Numbered from the stretch's first letter, positions 44,055-53,165 are shown. The stretch: 64,000 nt of DNA from Pomphorhynchus laevis (GCA_012934845.2 WNNJ02000977.1:1-64000), one strand, 5' to 3'. Made by a program: numbers and translations. The notes: generated by a model not told the origin, from the sequence alone.

Positions 44055-44720
44055 TCATATTGGATTACTGATTAATTGACTGTTTGTCGATAGGCAAAGA
44101 TCAAGAAGGGAAGAACTACAACTTGAAAAGCGAGTATGTACATCAACAAATTGAGCAAGGCCACAATAAGCAAAACACTCCATAAGGTCACAAGATTCAC
44201 TATCACAAGTAGGAAAAACCGAATTCGATATCCATTCAACATATGGCATATTCAGATCCCCAATTATCACAGTATCACAATCTCCTCGCATATACAACTC
44301 TATCTCTTCAATGAGTTTCTTAGATATTGCCTTAGGAGCACGATACACAAGACCCAGTATGATGGGTGAGCTGTTATCAAACTTCACCTGACACCACAAA
44401 CTCTCAACTCTATCAATAGACGACTTACTCAAAACGCGCACCTTAACTTCGTCTCTCATAAAGAGAGCTACGCCACCACCCCTACCCCCTATCCGATCAC
44501 TACGGAACAAAGAATAGCCTGGGATGGATACCTCAGCATCGGATACATCACAATTAAGCCAAGATTCTGTAATACCAACTATAATTGGATTAACAGACTC
44601 GATCCTAAACTTTAGCTCATCGACTTTATGTAACAAGCTCCGAACATTACAATAAAATATACTATGACTTTTATTCACACCAGTGCGAGTAGTAATATCA
44701 TCGCTAGCAATCTGACACAC
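44055..44720 (-). CDS. APE-type endonuclease domain of the CR1 LINE
   Basis: The 221-codon frame shows the endonuclease landmarks in order: YCNVRSLLHKVDEL, GITESWL (catalytic Glu), GRGGGVALFMR, ILGLVYRAP, VIIGDLNMP (Asp and Asn) and a truncated end before the SDH motif, which sits in the next frame. The N-terminus before the SIFYCN segment is cut or replaced by the palindrome. ORF1 is absent. Confidence 0.85.
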   Translation of the reverse strand: MCQIASDDITTRTGVNKSHSIFYCNVRSLLHKVDELKFRIESVNPIIVGITESWLNCDVSDAEVSIPGYSLFRSDRIGGRGGGVALFMRDEVKVRVLSKSSIDRVESLWCQVKFDNSSPIILGLVYRAPKAISKKLIEEIELYMRGDCDTVIIGDLNMPYVEWISNSVFPTCDSESCDLMECFAYCGLAQFVDVHTRFSSCSSSLLDLCLSTNSQLISNPI

Positions 44721-44735
44721 TTCAGATTGCTAGCG
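44702..44735. repeat. 14-bp perfect palindrome at the CR1 5' end
   Basis: CGCTAGCAATCTGA (44702-44715) pairs with 44722-44735 across 6 nt. The right arm repeats in reverse the last bases of the CR1 cDNA,as expected if its 3' end folded back before second-strand synthesis. Confidence 0.9.
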
Positions 44736-45409
44736 TGTCAGATTATGGTGAGCTTCAAATTGTGGTGAGTGACAGGATACGCGTATAACATGAGTAGCAA
44801 TAGAAGAGCATTATATAAAATACAAAAGCTATGGCGATCAAGTTGACCAAAAATAACGCCTTAGTAGTCAGAGTAGCATAATGCATCTGTTAGACGAAAT
44901 CGATACGTAAAATCGAGTGCTAAAATCATGACAAACCATAATTCCGTGATCGGATATTATAGAAGCATGCACAATACAATTCTCTATAGTATAGCTACCT
45001 ATGAACATATTCTTAATGATATGCAAATGATTGCATTTTTCATCGTTAAAAACAATCACCTAGAATGAAAACATGACACTATCACATCAACATCACACTG
45101 TATAACCTCTGTATCAAAAAAGCAAGTTAATAACCGCCATATCTTAATTTACAGAAAAAACATTGTTGCATGATCATTAATGCATACCAAATAATATTAA
45201 ATATATAATGAAATTTTAAGAATTGCCATAAGATGTAATTATTATTATTAATTGACAACAATTGAAGTGGTTGCAAAAAAGGAGCAAGGAGAACAGTATG
45301 CGTTGAAGGAATATATCGTCATATGTCATTTGATTCTACAAAGGATTGAAACAAAAAAAATTAAAGTAATTCGCAAAACACTACAAAGAAATTAAATCAG
45401 CTAACTGAG
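44736..45409. other. Spacer with a 50-bp Naiad scrap
   Basis: About 45187-45240 on the plus strand matches the RT codons around NEILRIATICND of Naiad copies. The rest shows no gene. The scrap sits tail-to-tail with the large minus-strand Naiad that follows. Confidence 0.5.
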
Positions 45410-45613
45410 TCTACGTATTTTATATAATTATAAAATAAACAAAACATAATAATGCTAAATCAAAATTTAATAATTAAATAATAAAATTAATAATTGTTTT
45501 TAGATTTTCTATAATTTAAATCAAGTTAAAAAAAAAATGAAATTTAAAATAAACGTCATTTTTATGAATTGACTAATAAATAACAGACGTTGTATCAGAA
45601 TAAGAATTAGAGG

Positions 45614-45682
45614 TCATCAGGAGGAACTGCTATGCTATCAGGTTTCGGCCTTAACTCCTCTACCCAACATAGCAGCGGGGCC
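45614..45682 (-). ncRNA. Pseudoknot module in the long Naiad copy
   Basis: Sense-strand stem 1 is GGCCCC (45682-45677) with GGCC (two pairs lost by a 2-bp change). Stem 2, CTGCTATG (45675-45668) with CATAGCAG (45634-45627), is perfect. Its position, about 100 bp after the RT stop, is the same as in the copies at 720-815 and 19972-20041. Confidence 0.6.
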
Positions 45683-46164
45683 AAATACATGCTAATGATG
45701 TATTTCCTCTGAAATAACTATCTAGTATCTTATTCTAATGCAAAGTATATTATTTATTATCCATCCATAAAAATTTGCCACTTAAGAGTTTAAATTTATT
45801 CTTTATATTATTGTGTTGATTTATATATTTTACTATTTTCTGCTTGATGTTATTTTTATAGTAACCTAGTTTAAAATATGTATCTATTAAATTATTTAAA
45901 TGATTTTTAAGAAAGCCAATATCATTACATATTGTTGCAATTCTTAAAATTTCATTATTTAATGTATTATATTTTATATTGTATGGTATGCATGAATGAT
46001 CATGCAAAAATATGTTTCTTGTAAATTTAAATATGTCACCTTTGAGATATAAATTAAAAGTAGTTTTAGTTAATGTTAATTAAATGTTTATATCTAGATA
46101 TACACCTTCTATATCATTAATATTGGTTTTGTTAAGAATAAGGCTTTCTGGATAAATTTGTTCA

Positions 46165-46437
46165 CTAATTGAAATAAAAATTATTAGAATTAAATACACA
46201 TATATCATCAATGTATCGAAACATATATTTCATATATTTATATAGTTTAGATTTAGTTTTTACACAGTTATGAACAAATTCATATTCTATAAAGCTTAAA
46301 AACAAGTCAGCTATAATTGGGCTACTATTACCACCCATTGGAACACCTTTTACTTGTCTAAATATAGATGTCCCTACTTTTAAATAATTTTGATTTATCA
46401 AAATATTTAAGGATTCTATTAATTCAATTTTATCCAT
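46165..46437 (-). CDS. Naiad reverse transcriptase, motif B/C segment
   Basis: The 90-codon frame carries FRQVKGVPMGGNSSPIIADL (motif B) and FRYIDDICVFN (motif C). It is the direct continuation of the frame at 49860-48874 across the LINE insertion. A further frame at 46007-45750 holds the C-terminus ending WMDNK. Confidence 0.75.
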   Translation of the reverse strand: MDKIELIESLNILINQNYLKVGTSIFRQVKGVPMGGNSSPIIADLFLSFIEYEFVHNCVKTKSKLYKYMKYMFRYIDDICVFNSNNFYFN

Positions 46438-46492
46438 ATATTTATATTTATTTGATGGTTTAATTTTTGTTAGATAGGCGTTATAATTATTA

Positions 46493-46504
46493 TAACATAT
46501 ATAT
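46493..46504. repeat. 12-bp target-site duplication, left copy
   Basis: TAACATATATAT here is repeated at 48875-48886, directly flanking the LINE at 46505-48874. Confidence 0.85.
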
Positions 46505-47363
46505 TCTCGGCGGTGCTCTCGACATCATTGCTGTTCCTAACTGCTTCAATGACTATACCTCCTTGTCAATTACTGATCCTGGTTTGTCCGATCATTTCCT
46601 TGTCACTCTTACTCTTACTCGTCCCCATCCTCCTTCTCCGCCTTTACCATTATCTACACCAAGTCGACCCTGGAAGCTTCTCGATATCCCTATTCTCTGC
46701 ACAGCCTTACTCAATTCTTCACTCTTTTCACTTCCTCTTAACTATCTCTCTCCCGATGATCTCTGCATTCTGTTTGATTCTGAACTTACGTCGATCCTCA
46801 ATAACCTTCTACCTAGTCGACTTCGACGTTCCCAGCGCTTGCGCCATGCTCCCTGGTTCGATTCTGACTGTAGTCTTTCTAAGCGTCGACTCCGTCACTC
46901 TTTTCGTATGTATAAACGCTTTCTTAAACGTTCACCCAACTCACTTCCTCCAAATCTCCGTGATTCCTACTTTTCTCTACGCCGTTCACATCTTATTCTT
47001 ATACGTACTAAACGTACTATCTTTTGGCGAAATCAACTCGAGTCATCTTCCAACTCTAAATCTCATTGGAAAATCTTAAACTCAATTCTTTCACGATCAT
47101 CTACTTCTTGTAATATAAATCCTGATGAATGTTCTTCTTATCTACAAACTAAGCTATCTAATTTACTTTCCCTACTACCCATAGCCCCCTTGTACCCACT
47201 CTTATCTTTAAATACTTCCATCTTAGAACTATTCCACCTTCTTCCCGTTTCGTCTGATGAAGTTTCTTCGGTTCTGCTGTCATTACCTAATAAAACCTCT
47301 CCTTCTGACCCAATTCAACTCACTTACTTAAAAATATCTGCTCCTCTATCTCACCCTTTCTAA
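46505..47363 (+). CDS. LINE endonuclease end and RT start (family B)
   Basis: The open frame begins upstream of the element at 46467, but only codons from 46505 belong to the LINE. It shows ALDIIAVPNCFNDYTSL and DPGLSDHFLV (the SDH motif of APE endonucleases). A basic linker follows (APWFDSDCSLSKRRLRHSFR), then EVSSVLLSLPNKTSPSDPI at the RT N-terminus. It is frameshifted near 47312, after which the residues no longer match the family. Confidence 0.75.
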
Positions 47364-47368
47364 CCACA

Positions 47369-48799
47369 TTGTTCAACCCGTCCATTCGTAGCCGTACATT
47401 TCCTTCCATCTGGAAATGCGCCACTTATCGTCCTCTCATCAAAAAGCAATCTCTCGACACCCCACTACCAGCTTCGTACCGTCCAATCTCACTTTACCCA
47501 ACCCTCTCTAAACTCCTTGAGCGTCTCGTTCTCAAGCAAGTTAATACATATCTCTTTTCCTCTAACTTATTTCCTACATTCCAAGCCGCTTTTCCCTCTA
47601 ATCACTCTACCGAAATTGTCTGTCTTAAAGTTTATAATGACTTACTCATCTCGCGCGATCATAAATTATGTAGTGTCATAGTTTCTCTTGATCTATCGTC
47701 TGCTTTTGACATTGTCGATCACTCGATTCTTCTCCATCGCCTTCGTCATGATTATGGATTCTCTTTACCCACTGTATCATGGTTTTCTTCATATCTATCA
47801 AACCGTACATTTCGCGTCTATTCTAACTCTTCTCTCTCCCATCCTTCGTCCATTCCGTCCGGTGTTCCGCAAGGCTCCGTATTAGGCCCTATACTTTTCT
47901 CTCTTCTTCTTGGTGATTTGTCTTCGATTTCTCATAAATTTAACTTCCATGTTATGCAATATGCTGATGACATTCTCATCTATGCTCATGCACCTGTTTA
48001 TCGTATTCGCGATCTTAGTGTTTCTGCTTCCGACTGTCTTGTCTCAATTTCCAATCATCTTTCTTCCCTTCGCCTTTCTCTGAATCCTGATAAATCCAAA
48101 ATTATGTGGATCCTACCTCGACGCCTCGGCTTCGAACCTCCCTCCGTATCATTAAATTCTACAATTCTTCCTATCGTTGATAATCTCGTTTTCCTAGGCT
48201 TCCATTTTGACAACCGACTTTCACTTAAACCTTTCGTTAGAGATAAAGTACGCTCATCTACCTTGATACTCCGCAACCTCCGTCAAGTTCGTAGATTGAT
48301 CGATTTCCCTTCTTGTATGACTCTCATATCATCTCTCCTTTTTTCTAGACTCGATTATTGTCTTAGTCTATTTTCCAACTCACCTAAATCCACTCTTCTT
48401 CCCCTACAACGCATCGTCAACGCAGCTGTCCGAATTCTCCTCCGTCTTCGTCGTTTTGATCATACATCCTACCATCTTGCTTCTCTCGATTTGCCTACAA
48501 TTTATTGTCGTGTTCAAATTCGTCTTCTTATCGTTGCTTTCCGCCTTGTAACTTTTCATACCCCTTCATTTCTCAACCTTCCTTTTCTTGATAATTCCCG
48601 TCCTGTTTACTGTTCCTTGCGTTCCTGTAATTCCCTTCTTTTACATGTCCCAAACTACTCTACCTCCTTTGGACTCCGCTCCTTCCTGGTGGCTGCTCCT
48701 CTATCGTGGAATCATCTGCCCATTCATATACGCCAATCAACTTCCCTGCAGTGCTTCAAACGACAAATCCGATCCCATCTGAACAATTTAACTGCTTGA
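47369..48799 (+). CDS. LINE reverse transcriptase (family B), 476 codons
   Basis: All RT motifs are present: LDLSSAFD (107-114), [10 protein letters not shown] (165-174) and YADD (198-201). The thumb (SLNPDKSKIMWILPRR) and the C-terminal FGLRSFLVAAPLSWNHLP tail follow. The clade is CR1/L2-like by motif style. The start is an internal Met: the preceding RT residues are in the frame before. The 3' region is only about 70 bp. Near-identical sequence at 56560-56860 and, inverted, at 63140-63690 shows recent activity of this family. Confidence 0.85.
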   Translation: MFNPSIRSRTFPSIWKCATYRPLIKKQSLDTPLPASYRPISLYPTLSKLLERLVLKQVNTYLFSSNLFPTFQAAFPSNHSTEIVCLKVYNDLLISRDHKLCSVIVSLDLSSAFDIVDHSILLHRLRHDYGFSLPTVSWFSSYLSNRTFRVYSNSSLSHPSSIPSGVPQGSVLGPILFSLLLGDLSSISHKFNFHVMQYADDILIYAHAPVYRIRDLSVSASDCLVSISNHLSSLRLSLNPDKSKIMWILPRRLGFEPPSVSLNSTILPIVDNLVFLGFHFDNRLSLKPFVRDKVRSSTLILRNLRQVRRLIDFPSCMTLISSLLFSRLDYCLSLFSNSPKSTLLPLQRIVNAAVRILLRLRRFDHTSYHLASLDLPTIYCRVQIRLLIVAFRLVTFHTPSFLNLPFLDNSRPVYCSLRSCNSLLLHVPNYSTSFGLRSFLVAAPLSWNHLPIHIRQSTSLQCFKRQIRSHLNNLTA

Positions 48800-48828
48800 C
48801 TTTCTCATTTTTGTTTGTGGACTTGTAA

Positions 48829-48845
48829 GCGTACAGCTTGTACGC
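48829..48845 (+). ncRNA. LINE family B 3'-terminal hairpin
   Basis: GCGTAC (48829-48834) pairs with GTACGC (48840-48845) around AGCTT. Compared with family A (GCGTGC/GCACGC) one pair has changed on both strands, keeping the stem. Confidence 0.65.
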
Positions 48846-48873
48846 ATTTGCCACATTAAATAAATTTGTATTA

Positions 48874-49860
48874 TTAACATATATATGTATATCTTTTTCC
48901 GAATATAAGGTTAATTAATTTTACTAACGCTTCTTTAATATCTACTAAATCTAGATTTGTATAAAGCGTACTAAAATCGTATGTATTTATATTTTGAAAA
49001 TTTATTCCTTTTGTCTGTTCTAAAAATTCTTTTGTAGAATTAATACTGAAATAGTGTTTTATACCAGTATTAATTTCGATTACCTTGCAATATTTTTTAA
49101 AATGTGCTTTAATTACTTTAAGTATTTTATTCATATAGACAGAAAGTGGTTTTAATGTACATTTAAACGCACTACATATGAACCTAGGTTTTATTGGATT
49201 TTTATGTAATTTTGGATTCCAATATAATATAGGTATAGTTTTATTATCTAATTCAACCTTTATACCCTTTTTATCCATTATAGAACAGTGACTTGTAATA
49301 ATTGTTTCTAAACTCAACTCACTACGTTCATATGTTGGATTTACATTTAAATCATTAGAATTAACCTCTTTCATTAGTATATCATAATAAAGCTTTTTGC
49401 ATATGAAGACAAAGTTATTACTAGCTTTATCAATAGTTGTTATTATATAGTTATCCTTTAATTTAGTAAGTTCTTTATACATATCTTTATTAATTTTATC
49501 TTTCCTTTTATAATTGTTTGTTATTTTCATTTTATTTTTAATTTTATCAAATATATAATCTTTCCAAATGTTTATCTTAGATATATTCGAGCTTTCACTA
49601 TTAATCAGCTTACTAAAGTAATCATTTAAGTTATTATATAACGAATTGTAAATTTTATTTTTGTCGTTGTTATTATTTAATCTATATTTATACCCTTTTG
49701 ATAGCAGCTTTCTTAATTCACAATTTTCAATTAATTCTAGATTATGGGTACATATATGTTCATTTATTTTATCAAAACTAAGACTTTTACAATTGCATTC
49801 TGTTTCCAAGATTGCCATGTGCCATGGTTCCAAGTGCCATGATTCCATGATTGGAATCAT
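48874..49860 (-). CDS. Naiad RT, N-terminal half with CxC motif
   Basis: The 328-codon frame has CNC at residues 22-24 followed by a KINEHICTHNLELI segment and LSKGYKYR. Then come IDKASNNFVFICKKLY, LYWNPKLHKNPIKPRFICS (RT finger) and INTYDFSTLYTNL (motif A). The CxC motif just before an RT of this type is the hallmark of Naiads. The first 18 or so residues come from palindromic junction DNA, not from the element. The frame is stopped by the LINE insertion. Confidence 0.8.
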   Translation of the reverse strand: MIPIMESWHLEPWHMAILETECNCKSLSFDKINEHICTHNLELIENCELRKLLSKGYKYRLNNNNDKNKIYNSLYNNLNDYFSKLINSESSNISKINIWKDYIFDKIKNKMKITNNYKRKDKINKDMYKELTKLKDNYIITTIDKASNNFVFICKKLYYDILMKEVNSNDLNVNPTYERSELSLETIITSHCSIMDKKGIKVELDNKTIPILYWNPKLHKNPIKPRFICSAFKCTLKPLSVYMNKILKVIKAHFKKYCKVIEINTGIKHYFSINSTKEFLEQTKGINFQNINTYDFSTLYTNLDLVDIKEALVKLINLIFGKRYTYIC

Positions 49861-49868
49861 GGCACTTG
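49831..49868. repeat. 17-bp perfect palindrome joining two retroelements
   Basis: CAAGTGCCATGATTCCA (49831-49847) pairs perfectly with 49852-49868, spacer TGAT. To the left is the truncated Naiad (minus), to the right the truncated RT/endonuclease element (plus). Because the arms are identical, both frames begin with the same peptide, MESWHL. Confidence 0.95.
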
Positions 49869-52337
49869 AAACAATACAACAATCTATTCGGTGAGGCGCA
49901 GATACTACAGCTCAAAGCTATACAAAATAAAAATTGGACGTCACAAAAGAAACAAGACAAATCCAAAACATTTTCAAAGCTCATGCAGGCAGGAAATACC
50001 AATGCAGCAATGAGAGTGCTCGAAAAAGAAAGGTGTGAAAACCCAGTATTCAAACTAGATGAAGAGATTAACGGACGGACAGTTCTAGAACATCTAATGG
50101 ATCTTCACCCGGAAGCAGGAAATGTACCGAGAGACGCAGTTTTAACAACACCATTAAAAAATTGTAACCGTCATCACCCGTCGATTTTTGAAAATATTGA
50201 TCAAAATACAGTCCTACAAGCTGCTAAGAGAGTTCATGGCGGTGCTGGTCCTTCGGGATTAACAGCTGAGAACTTTCGGAACATGATATCATCATTTGGC
50301 CAATCTTCAGTCAGATTAGCAAGCGCAATAGCTGATTTTGCCATTCGAATCGAGAGTGAACCGATGAGCCCTACAAGTCTTGAGCCATATGTGGTTAGTC
50401 GAATAGTAGCGTTAAATAAAAATCCAGGCATCAGACCCATTGGAATTGGAAATGTTCTGCGGCGTATAATAGGCAAAATTATTCTACTGACAATCCAACC
50501 GGATTTACAAAAGGTAGCCTCAAACAAACAGCTATGTGCAGGACAGAGCGCTGGACTCAGTTACGCAGTTCATTCTATACAAGATGATTTTCAAAACAAT
50601 AAAAACTATGCAGTATTATCAATTGATGCAAAAAATGCTTTTAATCTGTCGAATAGGCATCTAATGCTTGCCAATATTGGAAATATATGTCCAGCTTTGG
50701 AGAAAATTCTTCACAACACGTATTCGTTTGATACCATTCTAGTAGGCGAAGGAGGAAAGCTAAGATCGCGAAATGGTTATACTCAAGGAGACCCACTTGC
50801 CATGGCCGCATTTGCGGTCTCATCACTTCCGCTTATCGCCCGTATTGAGGATCAAGTACCAGGTATCAGACAATATTGGTACGCCGATGACTCGACTTTT
50901 GTTGGTACTTTAAGTGACATCCAGACTGTTTGGAAATTGCTACACAAAGTAGGTCCTGACTATGGATATATTGTCAACCCGCGAAAGTCCAAACTATTAA
51001 TCTACACTGATTTTAATTCACATGCAAACTCAATTTTTGCAGGTGAAAACATGTCGATTAATAACGATGGGATAGTCATACTTGGCTCGCCAATCGGAAC
51101 AAAGAAATTTGTAGAGAATTTCTGTGCACAAAAAATAAGCGAATGGGCACAACTGGTCGATTCTATGGCATCCTTAGCCGAGGTGGATGCACAATCTGTT
51201 AAGGCAGCATACTGTATAAGCGCACAAATGAAATGGATTCATTTATTTCGCAATGTTCAGTGTGAATGCAAATGGCTAGAGCCTCTTGGAACAACAATAA
51301 AAACAAAATTGCTCAGCGCTTTGTTTGATAGAGATCTGGAGCATATCATAAAAGACGTGTGTTCGCTGCCAGCAAGAAAAGGTGGTCTAGGCATATTAGA
51401 TCCAATCCAAGAGGCTAAACATCAATATATGTCTTCAAGACTACTGTCAAGTAGTCTCAACGATTTTAACACGATGCAAAACTTGAGATCATTAATGGTG
51501 GACAAAGTAAGGGAAATACGAGATATTCGAGACAAATCTTACGATGATATGCGCATAAACTTCGAAAGGGACATGTCTCAGGAATTACAGCGAGCAATTC
51601 AATTCGCTTCACAAAAAGGAGCTTCGAACTGGCTAACCTGCAGGCCACTTGCGTCTCAGGGATTTCACATGTCAACATGCGAATTTCGAGATGCACTTTC
51701 AGTTCGTTACGGACTAACGCCGACAAATCTTCCGAAATTTTGTATTTGCAAAGAGATAAATACTACGACGCATGCATTATCATGCAAGAGAGGACCAATG
51801 AACTTTATTCGACACAATGAACTACGCGATTGTCTAGCGAATGTGTTGAAGGAAGTTTGCGTCAATGTTCACACTGAACCAATTCTCACACCGGTAAATA
51901 ACAACACTAGCTTTCAAAGAATTACAACGACCAGAGAACGGGAAGCACGCTTAGACATTGTTTGCAACGGTTTATTCGGGGGACGGCTCGAGAGGACATT
52001 CTTTGATGTCTGTGTCTTTAACAATCATGCTCCTGCCTACCTTCATAAATCAACAGAGCAAACGTTTCGGTTTCACGAGGAGAGAAAGCGGGCAAAATAC
52101 GATGAAAGAGTCATAGAAATAGAAAATGGAGGTTTTTGTCCAATCATATGGGCTACATCAGGCGCAACAGGACCCGTGGCAAATACGTGTATACAAAAAA
52201 TCGCGAAGAAACTAGGACAAAAACGTGGCACGGACTATCCATCATCAATAAGTTGGTTACGAACAAAATTCAGTGTCATTTCCGGGAAAATGGCTTCTGC
52301 ATGTCTGCGTACATCACGACAGACCGAGAATGCATAA
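49851..52337 (+). CDS. RT plus restriction-like endonuclease protein, 828 codons, open
   Basis: A non-LTR-type RT fills residues about 125-520: GAGPSGL (131-137), NPGIRPIGIG (191-200), IDAKNAFN (258-265), GYTQGDPLAM (309-318), YADD (344-347), GGLGILDP (511-518). A zinc-finger-like CIC...H...C (631, 633, 641, 645) is followed by RHNELRD. A restriction-like nuclease core has ARLDI (699-703), FFDV (717-720) and E..KR.KY..R (743-753). RT, then Cys/His finger, then nuclease is the order of the R2 group, but the RT motifs are unlike R2. The frame is intact, so the copy is young. It is 5'-truncated at the palindrome and the Met is junction-derived. Related copies: 52440-53165 and 23450-23880. Confidence 0.7.
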   Translation: MESWHLKQYNNLFGEAQILQLKAIQNKNWTSQKKQDKSKTFSKLMQAGNTNAAMRVLEKERCENPVFKLDEEINGRTVLEHLMDLHPEAGNVPRDAVLTTPLKNCNRHHPSIFENIDQNTVLQAAKRVHGGAGPSGLTAENFRNMISSFGQSSVRLASAIADFAIRIESEPMSPTSLEPYVVSRIVALNKNPGIRPIGIGNVLRRIIGKIILLTIQPDLQKVASNKQLCAGQSAGLSYAVHSIQDDFQNNKNYAVLSIDAKNAFNLSNRHLMLANIGNICPALEKILHNTYSFDTILVGEGGKLRSRNGYTQGDPLAMAAFAVSSLPLIARIEDQVPGIRQYWYADDSTFVGTLSDIQTVWKLLHKVGPDYGYIVNPRKSKLLIYTDFNSHANSIFAGENMSINNDGIVILGSPIGTKKFVENFCAQKISEWAQLVDSMASLAEVDAQSVKAAYCISAQMKWIHLFRNVQCECKWLEPLGTTIKTKLLSALFDRDLEHIIKDVCSLPARKGGLGILDPIQEAKHQYMSSRLLSSSLNDFNTMQNLRSLMVDKVREIRDIRDKSYDDMRINFERDMSQELQRAIQFASQKGASNWLTCRPLASQGFHMSTCEFRDALSVRYGLTPTNLPKFCICKEINTTTHALSCKRGPMNFIRHNELRDCLANVLKEVCVNVHTEPILTPVNNNTSFQRITTTREREARLDIVCNGLFGGRLERTFFDVCVFNNHAPAYLHKSTEQTFRFHEERKRAKYDERVIEIENGGFCPIIWATSGATGPVANTCIQKIAKKLGQKRGTDYPSSISWLRTKFSVISGKMASACLRTSRQTENA

Positions 52338-52439
52338 CATTACGAAAACCTTTCTGTATCGAGACTATTGGTCATTTGTTTAAAAAAATTGACAACAATT
52401 TATTAAAATTTTAATTGTACAATTAAGGTTCCCACAAAT

Positions 52440-53165
52440 GGGCCTCTATACATTTGAAATAGTGGTATAAATACCATATCATAAACATATTACTCTGATA
52501 AAACACGTCCTGCTCGAAGATACGAAGTCCGCTGAAACTGAACACGTGGACATCTAAGCGTCGCAGAGCAAATTTTCGCAAGACACATACTAATATATGT
52601 CCTGATTGATGATATCGTGACGGCGTATTCGCTTTTTTGTTGTTCAGCAATTTTTAGAGCCAATGATTTAATACATGCTTGTGCACTCTTGCCAGCTCCG
52701 CCCGTAGTCGCCTAAATAAGGGGACAAAATGAGCTGTGCTCTATTGTATGTATCCTTTCTTCGTACTTGGCACATTTTCTATTTTCGTGGAAAGTGAAAG
52801 TGGCATATGTTGACTTTTCGCAATAGGACGGAGCATGATTGTTGAAAACGACTACATCAAAAAATGTACGCTCCATATTCCCACCGAACAGTCCATTACC
52901 TACTATATCAGCTCGAGCATCATCTTGTCTGGTTGTTGTACTAATATTGAAACTGATGTTTTCAGGAACTGGAGTCAGAGATGGTTCTGCAAACACATTC
53001 CAACAGACTGTGTTCAACTTCTTAACCAAAAAGTCTCGAAGTTGATTATGACGGATGAAGTTGAATGCGCCCCTTTTGCACGAGAGAGCATGCGACGTTG
53101 TTAATCTCTGACCACATTGACACTTATCCGGCAAATCTTTGGGAGTTAAACCATATTTGCTTCAC
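52440..53165 (-). mobile_element. Second copy of the RT/restriction-like-endonuclease element, C-terminal end
   Basis: It lies tail-to-tail with the first copy about 100 bp away. It starts at YGLTPKDLP, equal to residue 620 of the first copy, exactly where the tail of a CR1 LINE ends. An in-frame TAG at 52714-52712 replaces a Trp codon. Beyond it the frame continues with GGAGKSAQACIKSLALKIA to about 52490. Confidence 0.75.
52712..53134 (-). CDS. Finger and nuclease domain of the RT/RLE element, second copy
   Basis: This 140-codon frame shows CQCGQRLTTSHALSCKRG, RHNQLRD, ARADIVGNGLFGG, RTFFDVVVFNNHAPSY and HENRKCAKYEER, aligning with residues 631-765 of the frame at 49851-52337 at roughly 60 percent identity. 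The zinc ligands and candidate nuclease residues (Asp, Asp, Lys) are conserved between the two, which supports their importance. It ends at a single stop (Trp to TAG). Confidence 0.75.
   Translation of the reverse strand: MPDKCQCGQRLTTSHALSCKRGAFNFIRHNQLRDFLVKKLNTVCWNVFAEPSLTPVPENISFNISTTTRQDDARADIVGNGLFGGNMERTFFDVVVFNNHAPSYCEKSTYATFTFHENRKCAKYEERIHTIEHSSFCPLI

Larger units (their letters stand above)
41640..44735 (-). mobile_element. CR1-clade LINE, nearly intact EN-RT
   Basis: It contains endonuclease (44720-44055) and RT (44041-41870) in the normal order, split by a single one-base frameshift near 44055. The 5' end is cut in the endonuclease's N-terminus, at a 14-bp palindrome (44702-44735). 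After the RT stop a T-rich TATATTTTCTTTTTTTTC stretch lies near 41865-41845, resembling the pyrimidine-rich 3' tail of CR1 elements. The exact 3' end is uncertain. It is among the youngest elements here. Confidence 0.85.
46505..48874 (+). mobile_element. Family B LINE inserted in the Naiad, 5'-truncated
   Basis: The copy begins in the last part of the endonuclease (LDIIAVPN...LSDHFLV), continues through the RT and ends with the 3' hairpin (48829-48845) and TTGCCACATTAAATAAA tail. The target-site duplication is intact. One missing C near 47312 (compared with the copy at 56300) and a TAA at 47361-47363 interrupt the frame. It is younger than its Naiad host. Confidence 0.9.
45410..49830 (-). mobile_element. 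Naiad Penelope-like element split by a nested LINE
   Basis: On the minus strand: CxC motif and RT N-terminal half (49830-48875), then the rest of the RT (46504-45750) and the 3' region with pseudoknot (about 45682-45614), ending near 45410. Between the halves lies a 2.37-kb LINE flanked by TAACATATATAT on both sides. Without the LINE the frame reads through (..YTYIC then YNNYNAYL..). The N-terminal GIY-YIG endonuclease expected of Naiads is missing: the copy is truncated at a palindrome. Two further disabling changes lie in the C-terminal half. Confidence 0.8.

Noticed and set aside
48874-49860. Selenocysteine-coding Naiad (in-frame TGA)
   Set aside because: The available Naiad frames show no cluster of in-frame TGA at Cys positions, and no SECIS-like element was recognised.
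49787-50053. Minus-strand 88-codon frame
   Set aside because: It is antisense to the RT/endonuclease frame and partly reflects the palindrome.
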